Both the position numbers and the translations under genes were made by a program. The notes beneath the pieces are model-generated. The model was given only the letters and a program-made list of their open reading frames with translations. It was not told the DNA's origin and made no database searches. Of a stretch of 64,000 bases of DNA, positions 17,131 through 24,243 are shown in pieces (within the stretch, counting starts at the first letter, position 1; each line of letters starts with the position of its first letter). The stretch comes from Gammaproteobacteria bacterium (GTDB lineage Bacteria; Pseudomonadota; Gammaproteobacteria; Pseudomonadales; Azotimanducaceae), in the NCBI GenBank assembly GCA_009846005.1, contig VXYL01000068.1:194626-258625 (forward strand), written 5' to 3'.

Positions 17131-18699
17131 GTGCTGAGGCCGCCCGGTATCGGCGTTGTCGTCTCGGCGGTGGTGGCGGCGGGTGCCATGGGAGTCCTAT
17201 CCGGATGTTCGGTGGTTTCGGCCCTGCCGTTGCTCGAATGGCCTGGGGGAGACCGGGATAACCCGGACGTACGCGAGGCGGCGGTGTTGGACGCTCCCCA
17301 CCCGTGGTGGGAGTCATTCGACGACCCCGTGCTGAATCGAGTCGTCGAGGCGGTGCTCGAGTCCAACTACGATCTTGCGACCGCGGTGGCGCGGGTGGAA
17401 CAGGCCAGGGCGAGGGCACGGATCGCCACTGCCGCGCGGTTGCCGCGGGTTCAGGCCTTGCTTGGCGCCGTGGAGTTCGACGCGCCGACCAACGTGGGCC
17501 TTGGCGCACAGTTGGAAGACCTGGGGTTGGGGAATGACGCGTTCGCCGCGTTCGGGTTCTCGTTGCCCGATCGGCTTGACCAGGCGACGTATTCCGCAGG
17601 CGCCGAGGTCGCCTACGAGGTCGACTTCTGGGGCCGCGACCGGAACGCCGCGCTGTCTGCGGGTGCGCAGCGCGAGGCGTCCGAGGCGGACTATCGGGCG
17701 GCCCGGATGGGGGTGGTCGTTCAGACGGTGGCAACCTACATCGAGATTGTCGATCTCAATCGTCAGCGTGGCTTCGCAGGTGAGACAGTCGAGATTCTCC
17801 GGGAGTGGGTGACACTCGCGGAGGATCGCTACGACCGGGGCATTGGCGACATCCGCGATGTCTACGCGCTGCGGCGGGGTCTCGCGGATGCCGAGGCGTC
17901 GTTGCCCGGAGTGAATGAGCGTCTGGCCGACGCCGAGGGAAGGCTCACGGTTGTGTTGGGAGGACAGGATCACGCGGGCCTCATGGGTACGCTACCCGAC
18001 AAGATGCCGGTCTCGACGATGGCGCCCGTCCCCACCGGTTTGCCGGCCGAAGCGCTGGCGCAGCGGCCCGATGTCGCGGCGGCACGGCAGCGATTGGCGG
18101 GTGCCCGTTTCGCCCTGGGTGCTCGTCGGGCCGCGTTGTTGCCCTCGTTGTCGCTTTCCGGATCAATCGCCCTGCAGAGTCCGGACACCGCCGCCTGGTT
18201 CGACCCTGACCAGTGGTTCCGGAACCTGAGTTCGAATCTGCTCGCCCCCGTGTTCCAGGGAGGCCGGCTACGCGCCGATGTGGCCCTTGCCGAAGCCGCG
18301 CTGGATGAAGCTACGGCGACGTACGGGCACGCCGTGGTGGCCGCCGCTGCGGAGGTCGAAGCGGCGTTGGGTGGGTTGGAGTCGAACCGGCAACGCCTGG
18401 CTCTGGTGTCCTCTTTCGCGGAGGAAGCGCGAGCGGAGGCAACGCTGCAGGAGCAGCGCTACGCGTCCGGGATCGGCGACTACAGGACGTTCCTCGCAGC
18501 ATCGCAGATGAACGTTGGTGCCAGGGCTGCGCGTGCCTCGGCGGAGCGCGACTTGGCGTATGCGCGGCTTGCACTGCACCGTGCCCTGGGCGGTGCTTGG
18601 TCGCCGAACGCCGTAGGAATGGGCGGCACCCACAGGGAGGTTGGCGAGCCTCCGGTGTTCGCAGGTGAACGCGCCGAAGAAGAGGCAGAAGGAGGGTAA
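17131..18699 (+). CDS. RND efflux outer-membrane lipoprotein (NodT/OprM family)
   Basis: This 522-residue channel component starts at a GTG. It has a lipoprotein signal with lipobox LSGC (about residue 26) and two OEP repeats. The first begins WWESFDDPVLNRVVEAVLESNYD and continues through long helices (VEQARARARIATAARLP). The second starts around LPAEALAQRPDVAAARQRLAGA. The repeated internal symmetry and length match TolC/OprM-type trimeric channels. The product sits in the outer membrane and docks with the adaptor encoded 2 bases downstream. The inner-membrane pump is not in this operon but is encoded on the opposite strand at 20999-24229, which links the two convergent operons. Confidence 0.93.
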   Translation: MLRPPGIGVVVSAVVAAGAMGVLSGCSVVSALPLLEWPGGDRDNPDVREAAVLDAPHPWWESFDDPVLNRVVEAVLESNYDLATAVARVEQARARARIATAARLPRVQALLGAVEFDAPTNVGLGAQLEDLGLGNDAFAAFGFSLPDRLDQATYSAGAEVAYEVDFWGRDRNAALSAGAQREASEADYRAARMGVVVQTVATYIEIVDLNRQRGFAGETVEILREWVTLAEDRYDRGIGDIRDVYALRRGLADAEASLPGVNERLADAEGRLTVVLGGQDHAGLMGTLPDKMPVSTMAPVPTGLPAEALAQRPDVAAARQRLAGARFALGARRAALLPSLSLSGSIALQSPDTAAWFDPDQWFRNLSSNLLAPVFQGGRLRADVALAEAALDEATATYGHAVVAAAAEVEAALGGLESNRQRLALVSSFAEEARAEATLQEQRYASGIGDYRTFLAASQMNVGARAARASAERDLAYARLALHRALGGAWSPNAVGMGGTHREVGEPPVFAGERAEEEAEGG

Positions 18700-18701
18700 G
18701 G

Positions 18702-19904
18702 GTGCGTAAGAGAACGGGCTATCTCGTCGGCATCGTCCTGGTTGCCGGGGCCGTGGGCGTGGCCACCGTGCTGGTGTCGCTTGCACCGCAGCCCGAGACG
18801 CATGAGCCGCCTTCGCTACTTCCGTACGTCAACACCGCCATCATCGTCGCGGGCACGGGGCCGATCCCGGTCCGTGGCGCGGGTACGGTGCGCCCGAGCG
18901 CGGAGGTCGACATCGCGCCGCAGGTGGGCGGAAGGGTGGTTTGGGTGGACGAGGGTTTCGTCAGCGGTCGGCACGTCGTTGCCGGGCAGACCCTGTTCCG
19001 TCTCGAGGAGGCGGACTACGAGCTCGGCGTGCGCCAGGCACAAGCCGCTTTGGCCGCCCGGGAGGTAGCGCTCCTCGAAGCTCGCGAAGACGCGGCAATC
19101 GCACAGGCCGAGTATGAGCGCTACGCGGCTAGACAAGGCGAGAACGCGTCGACCAAGCCGAATCCGTTAACTCTGCACATCCCCCAGTTGAAGGCGGCCC
19201 AGGCGGCCCTGGCGCGGGAAGAAGCTGCCTTGGCGCAGGCCGAACTGGCGTTGTCCCGCACCGGGGTTACGGCGCCGTTCGATGGCGTAGTACACGACGA
19301 GTCGGTGGACATCGGACAGCTGCTGGCGCCAGGCCAGTCGGTGGGTAGATTGTTCTCTTCGGACGCGGTGGAGGTGGTGGTGGCTCTCTCCGACGCGGAC
19401 GCCGCATTGATTCCCCGGCTTTGGCGCCTCGAAGGCGAACGCCAGGACATCGTCGCCGTCGTGTACGCCGAGTACGGCGACGTCGCATATGCCTGGCGGG
19501 GATACGTGGATCGGGCGGACGCCTCCCTCGATGCCGAGACCCGCACCATCGACGTGATTGTCCACGTACCGGACCCCTTTGCGCCGGGCGGTCCGGCTGG
19601 GTCGGGAGCGAGTGAGAACACGGCCCCGCCGCTCCTCGTGGGCAAATTCGTGGAAGTGGCCATCGAGGGGTTGGTGCCCGACGACTACTTCAGGGTGCGC
19701 CGTGCCGCATTGCAGGCGGACGATGAGATCTGGACGGTTCGCGACGGTACCGTGCGCGTTGTGCCGGTTCGAGTCCTGCAACTCATCGACGATGACGCCT
19801 ACGTCACGGGCGAACTCGAAGACGGCCAGTTGGCCGTCACGGGCGGCATCCGGTTCGCGACCCAGGGCATGAAGGTCCGTACGGGGGATTCCCGGGGACA
19901 ATAG
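18702..19904 (+). CDS. RND efflux periplasmic adaptor (membrane fusion protein)
   Basis: This 400-residue protein starts at a GTG preceded by GGAGG. It has an N-terminal membrane anchor (YLVGIVLVAGAVGVATVLVSL, residues 7-27) without a lipobox. The lipoyl/biotinyl half-motifs (AEVDIAPQVGGRVVWVDEGF and TGVTAPFDGVVHDESVDIG) flank a coiled-coil hairpin (about residues 105-190). Beta-barrel and membrane-proximal domains follow. The protein bridges the outer-membrane lipoprotein encoded immediately upstream and the RND pump on the opposite strand. Its gene ends about 90 bases before the end of the convergent methyltransferase gene, with a repeat between them. Confidence 0.92.
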   Translation: MRKRTGYLVGIVLVAGAVGVATVLVSLAPQPETHEPPSLLPYVNTAIIVAGTGPIPVRGAGTVRPSAEVDIAPQVGGRVVWVDEGFVSGRHVVAGQTLFRLEEADYELGVRQAQAALAAREVALLEAREDAAIAQAEYERYAARQGENASTKPNPLTLHIPQLKAAQAALAREEAALAQAELALSRTGVTAPFDGVVHDESVDIGQLLAPGQSVGRLFSSDAVEVVVALSDADAALIPRLWRLEGERQDIVAVVYAEYGDVAYAWRGYVDRADASLDAETRTIDVIVHVPDPFAPGGPAGSGASENTAPPLLVGKFVEVAIEGLVPDDYFRVRRAALQADDEIWTVRDGTVRVVPVRVLQLIDDDAYVTGELEDGQLAVTGGIRFATQGMKVRTGDSRGQ

Positions 19905-19910
19905 AAGGCG

Positions 19911-19998
19911 TCGTAGGGCGACCCCAACGCGCCCGTCAGGGCGCGCGGTCGCCCGCTGGATGCACGACCTCGGGCGGGGACAAGCCCCGCCCCTACGC
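19911..19998. repeat. GTAGGGG-type palindromic repeat, copy 4, between convergent operons
   Basis: The element runs from TCGTAGGGCGACCCC to GCCCCGCCCCTACGCG, with an internal inverted pair around GCGCCCGTCAGGGCGCG. It separates the 3' ends of the adaptor gene and the sterol methyltransferase gene. The methyltransferase TAG stop (19993-19995 on the minus strand) is part of the repeat terminus. Confidence 0.75.
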
Positions 19999-21009
19999 GG
20001 GTTTGCGGGCCAAGAAACAGTAAAGCGGCGTGAAAACTCCCGACTCGCCGCCAGCGACGTATGCATCGGCGGTTCGATCCATCAATTGCACAACCGCGGT
20101 CGAACCTTTCGGAAAATAGCGCAACGCCTCGGCCACCCTAAGTGCGCCGATCATCGCCTTGCGGCCCAAGGGCGTCCGGCGAAACGCGCTGCGCAATGTC
20201 CCGCGCCGTCCCTGCATCGGCTGGTACCACGGCGTGCTCGGCCCATCTTGTATGTCCCGATCAGCGGCCTCGATGACCTCGAATCCGACCGCTTCGAGCG
20301 CACGGTTTACTTCGGCGAACGTGGCGATGTCGTGCAAGGCGATCCCTAGCATCAGGTCTCTCTTGATGGCTTCGTGACGACTGTCGTCGGGATCGAAGTT
20401 GTCGGTCATGCACATTTCCTGGCCCCAGAACAACGCTCCCGGCTTTAGCACGCGGTAGATCTCCGCGAACGCTTGTCGCTTGTCCGGCGCATGGCAGGTC
20501 GACTCGATTGCGTACCCGCCATCGAAGGTGCAGGTGTCGATGGCGCTCATGTCCATGAAGTTGCACTTCATGTATTCGGCCATATGGTCGAGCCCCGCTT
20601 CGACGTTTTTTCGCTTGGCCTCGCCGAGTTGCTGTGCGTTGTTGTTGAGGCAGAAGACCTTCGCGCCGGACTCGCGCACCACGCGGCGCATCGGCCCCCC
20701 GACGCCACACCCGATGTCGATGATCGTCATGCCCTTGCGCAGTTGCAGCCGGTCGATCATCAGGCGCTGATGGCGGGTGATCGAGTCCTCCAGGCTCTCC
20801 CCGGGCGTGAGCGGCGCGAAATGCAGCGACTCGGTCCATCCGAACTGCATGAATTCGCTGCACAGGTCGTAGTAGTCGTTGACCGTCTCGGTGTGGTCGT
20901 AGTCGCCCCGCTTGTTCCTGTCGAACCAGGTACCGTAGCGAGCCACGCGGCCCTTGACGTTCGAACCGCGGTGCGCGCGCCACAGGTTTCTCGACAGGTT
21001 AGTCAGCAT
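19993..21009 (-). CDS. Sterol C-24 methyltransferase homologue (Erg6/SMT family)
   Basis: This 338-residue S-adenosylmethionine methyltransferase shows the hallmark SMT regions in order. They are YYDLCSEFMQFGWTESLHFA (sterol-binding region I), DIGCGVGGPMRRV (SAM motif), LNNNAQQ, YAIESTCHAPDK (region II/III of Erg6), IYRVLKPG, and STPWYQPMQG plus VAGGESGVFTP in the C-terminal SMT domain. These match fungal and plant Erg6/SMT better than generic cyclopropane or tocopherol methyltransferases. The likely reaction is methyl transfer to the C-24 side-chain double bond of a sterol. The ATG at 21009 overlaps the pump gene by 11 bases; starts at 21069 or 21078 are possible. Bacterial SMT homologues are known but rare. 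Substrate specificity is inferred. Confidence 0.85.
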   Translation of the reverse strand: MLTNLSRNLWRAHRGSNVKGRVARYGTWFDRNKRGDYDHTETVNDYYDLCSEFMQFGWTESLHFAPLTPGESLEDSITRHQRLMIDRLQLRKGMTIIDIGCGVGGPMRRVVRESGAKVFCLNNNAQQLGEAKRKNVEAGLDHMAEYMKCNFMDMSAIDTCTFDGGYAIESTCHAPDKRQAFAEIYRVLKPGALFWGQEMCMTDNFDPDDSRHEAIKRDLMLGIALHDIATFAEVNRALEAVGFEVIEAADRDIQDGPSTPWYQPMQGRRGTLRSAFRRTPLGRKAMIGALRVAEALRYFPKGSTAVVQLMDRTADAYVAGGESGVFTPLYCFLARKPA

Positions 21010-24000
21010 GCGGATAGTCGGAAGCGACCTGCGCGGAGGTCGTTGCCGCGGGCGCCGGGTTTTTATCATGGCCCCCAACCAAGCCTAGGCGTATCGAGTA
21101 CAGGGCTGGGATGAGTACGATCAGGATGGCGGTCGTGAACATGATGCCGAAACCGAGGGACGCGGCGAAGGGGCGCAGGTACTGTGCCTGAATGGCCTGT
21201 TCCAGAATGAGAGGCGTGAAGCCTAGGAAGGTAGTCACGGAGGTCAGCATGATCGGTCTGAAACGGCGCTTGGCGCCCTCGATGATCGCGGTTCGCACGG
21301 GTGTGCCTTCGCGTACGCGCTGATCGATGGCGTCGAGCATGACCAGCGAGTCGTTCACCACGACGCCGCTCAATCCCAGGATGCCCAGGATGGCCGTCGT
21401 CGTGAACGTAAGCCCCAGTATCAGGTGGCCCAGAATCACGCCGACGATGCCGAAGGGGATCGCCGCCATGACGATGAACGGCTTGGTGTAGGACCGAAGG
21501 GGAATCGCCAAAAGCGCGAAGATCACCAGCATGGCGACCGCGAACCCGCGATAGAGCGAATCGAGAGAATCAAGCTGCTGCTGCTGTTCACCGCCTAGCA
21601 TGTACGTCAGGTCCGGATTCGCGGCGGTGAGTTCCGGGAGGACTGAACCGACCAGCACCTCGTTGGCTTCCCCGCCGGTGATAACGGTCAGATCCACATC
21701 GGCGGTGACGGTGACCGCGCGCTGACCGTCCCTGCGACGGACGCTCGGCGCGGCGACACTCGTCTTAAGCGTAGCGACCTGGCGAAGCGGAACCTCGCCG
21801 CCTGAAGCGGTGCGAATGGGATACGCCTCGATGTCGGCGATGGCGTTGCGTTCGTCGTCGGGCAGACGCACGAACACGCCGACCTCGTCCCGGCCTCTCT
21901 GCACGCGCTCGACTTCCGCGCCGAAGAACGCGGCCCGCGCCTGCACCGCCAGTGCCTCCTGGGTGAGCCCGAGGGTCCGAGCTTCCGGCTTGAGCGCGAG
22001 CTGGATCTCCTTGACGCCGGGCGTGTGGTCCGAGCGCACGTCGAACACGCCGTCGATGCTTCGGAGGCTGTCAGCCAGACGACTCGCGATCGAGGGGAGA
22101 CGTTCGGAGTCCGGGTGCGAGAGAAGAACCTCCACGGGATTGCCGAAGTCGACGACCTCGCCGCTGAAGGTGATGCCCCGGACATAAGGCGGACTACCCA
22201 CTTCCTCGCGCCAAGCCTGAACGACTTCGCCGGTGGTGACCTGTCGCTGTTGCACGCCGACGAGCTTGAACTCGATGGCCGCAACGTTGGCCTGGGGATT
22301 CAACGTGGCTGCCGGCGTAAGTCCCCCGCCTTCCCGACGCGGTCCCTGGCCGACCGTCACCGTCACCCCGGTTACCACGGATGGCGCGTCCTCGGCCCGA
22401 TCCCGGGTTAGACGTTCGATCGCGTTGTAGCCGGCCGCCTCCAATTCCTTCGCCACCTCGTAGGTTCTGTTCGCGGGCGTCCCGTCCGGCATCTCGAGAC
22501 GGGCTGTTGCGAAATCGCCCTCCACGACGTCGGCGAAGGAGGAGGTGACGATGCCGGCGGGCAACAGGGAAACACTCAGGATAAAGAGCCCCAACGCGCC
22601 GGCGACCACGACGGCGGGCTGGTCGGTCGCGAAATTTAGCGCCCGGTCCAGGGGACCGTCGACGAACCGGGCCAGCTGGCGGTCGACATGGCCCTTGGTT
22701 CGCGCAAAAAACTCATCCACGCCATTGGTGGGCACCCATTCGGGACCGTGCAAGTGCGACAGGTGGTTGGGAAGTACGAACAGCGACTCGAACAAGGAGA
22801 TCAGCAGCATGGCGATGATCATGATGGGCAGGGCCAGCCAGGCGTCGCCGATGCCCCCGGGAATGAAGAAAACGGGGGTGAACGCCACGATCGACGTCAA
22901 CACGGCGAATGTCAGCGGCACCTTGATGCGTCGGGCGCCGCGAATCGCGGCGACAAGGCCTGGTATTCCGCGCTGGCGTTCGAGGTGGATGTTTTCGGCC
23001 ACGATGATCGCGTCGTCGACGATTATTCCGATCGCCAGAACGAACACGAACAGAGAGTGCAGGTCGAGCGCGACATCGAGGATCAGCATGACGGCCAGAA
23101 CGCCGACGAGCGACGTGGCCAGCCCGACGACAACCCACACCGCGAGGCGGATCTCCAGGAACAGAGCCAGCGCGACAAGGACCAGCATGAGGCCTAGGGC
23201 GCCGTTCTTGAGCAGGAGCTCGGCGCGTTCGGAGTAGGTCTGCGACTCGTCGTTCAGGATGTCTACCTGCACGCCCTCCGGTAGCGACGGCACGATCACG
23301 TTGGCGACATGCTCGTGCACGGCCGTCGCAACCTCCAGCACGTGCTCCCCTTCAACGCGGGAGACCTCGACGAACGCGGCCGGCTTGTCTTCGTGGCGGA
23401 CGATCAGGTCGACATCCTCGAAACCGTCCCGAACCTCCGCGATGTCGCCCAATCGGACCGTCGTGCCGTCGCTCAAGCTAAGCACCACGATCTCCTCGAA
23501 GTCCTGTTGAACGTAACGCTGCCCGAGGGAGCGAATCCTTACCTGCTCGTCCGCGGTGTCGATGCGCCCGGCGGACAGGTCGAGGGAGCTGCGGCGAACG
23601 GCGGCGGCGATGTCGTCGAGGGTTAGCCCCAGAGAGCGCAGTCGGTTCAACGGCACTTCGATGGAGATTTCGTAGTCCCGCAGGCCGCTGGTTTCGACCA
23701 GCGATACGGTTGGGAGCGATGCGAGTTCGTCTTCGATCTGGTAGGCAAGCTCCTTCAGCGAGCGCTCCGAAATGTCGCCGTAGACGACCAGTCGAATAAT
23801 GCTCTGTCGAGAAGTCATCTCGGTGATTTCGGGGCGCCGGGCGCCGAGGGGAAACGTCTGGATGCGGGAAACGGCCGACTCGACGTCGTCTATCGCCTTG
23901 GGAATATCCGTGCCGGATTTCACTTGGATCCTGACCGAGGCCACCCCCGGCGCAGCGGTCGACTTGACGGCGCGGACGCCGTCGAGCGAGCTGACCTGTT

Positions 24001-24229
24001 CCTCGACTTTGACGACGATCGACTCCTCCACCTCCTCGGGCGTCGCGCCGGGATAGGCGATGGAAACCTCGATGTGGTTGAAGGCCAACGTCGGCCAGGA
24101 TTGGCGCTCCAAGCCGGGGAGCGACACGAGACCGGCCGCCAGGATCGCGAACATGAGCAGGTTGGCGGCGACGCCGTTGCTCGCCATATAGGCGATGGGT
24201 CCGGCCGGCTCCCCCGAATGGTCGTTCAC
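20999..24229 (-). CDS. RND efflux pump, inner-membrane permease (HAE-1/AcrB superfamily)
   Basis: This 1,076-residue permease has the internal duplication of RND pumps: twelve predicted membrane helices and two large periplasmic loops. The signature GIIVDDAIIVAENIHLE in helix 4 carries the proton-relay aspartates. The second half has GLSGVVVNDSLVMLD and YTKPFIVMAAIPFGIVG. The start is a GTG 14 bases after the P450 stop, and the 3' end overlaps the methyltransferase gene, so it is the middle gene of a three-gene operon. Its adaptor and outer-membrane partners are the two plus-strand genes at 17131-19904. The BstA sterol transporter of methanotrophs is also RND-type, which makes a lipid or sterol cargo plausible, though drug efflux is possible. 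Confidence 0.93.
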   Translation of the reverse strand: MNDHSGEPAGPIAYMASNGVAANLLMFAILAAGLVSLPGLERQSWPTLAFNHIEVSIAYPGATPEEVEESIVVKVEEQVSSLDGVRAVKSTAAPGVASVRIQVKSGTDIPKAIDDVESAVSRIQTFPLGARRPEITEMTSRQSIIRLVVYGDISERSLKELAYQIEDELASLPTVSLVETSGLRDYEISIEVPLNRLRSLGLTLDDIAAAVRRSSLDLSAGRIDTADEQVRIRSLGQRYVQQDFEEIVVLSLSDGTTVRLGDIAEVRDGFEDVDLIVRHEDKPAAFVEVSRVEGEHVLEVATAVHEHVANVIVPSLPEGVQVDILNDESQTYSERAELLLKNGALGLMLVLVALALFLEIRLAVWVVVGLATSLVGVLAVMLILDVALDLHSLFVFVLAIGIIVDDAIIVAENIHLERQRGIPGLVAAIRGARRIKVPLTFAVLTSIVAFTPVFFIPGGIGDAWLALPIMIIAMLLISLFESLFVLPNHLSHLHGPEWVPTNGVDEFFARTKGHVDRQLARFVDGPLDRALNFATDQPAVVVAGALGLFILSVSLLPAGIVTSSFADVVEGDFATARLEMPDGTPANRTYEVAKELEAAGYNAIERLTRDRAEDAPSVVTGVTVTVGQGPRREGGGLTPAATLNPQANVAAIEFKLVGVQQRQVTTGEVVQAWREEVGSPPYVRGITFSGEVVDFGNPVEVLLSHPDSERLPSIASRLADSLRSIDGVFDVRSDHTPGVKEIQLALKPEARTLGLTQEALAVQARAAFFGAEVERVQRGRDEVGVFVRLPDDERNAIADIEAYPIRTASGGEVPLRQVATLKTSVAAPSVRRRDGQRAVTVTADVDLTVITGGEANEVLVGSVLPELTAANPDLTYMLGGEQQQQLDSLDSLYRGFAVAMLVIFALLAIPLRSYTKPFIVMAAIPFGIVGVILGHLILGLTFTTTAILGILGLSGVVVNDSLVMLDAIDQRVREGTPVRTAIIEGAKRRFRPIMLTSVTTFLGFTPLILEQAIQAQYLRPFAASLGFGIMFTTAILIVLIPALYSIRLGLVGGHDKNPAPAATTSAQVASDYPHAD

Positions 24230-24243
24230 GCGCGCCTAGGTTG

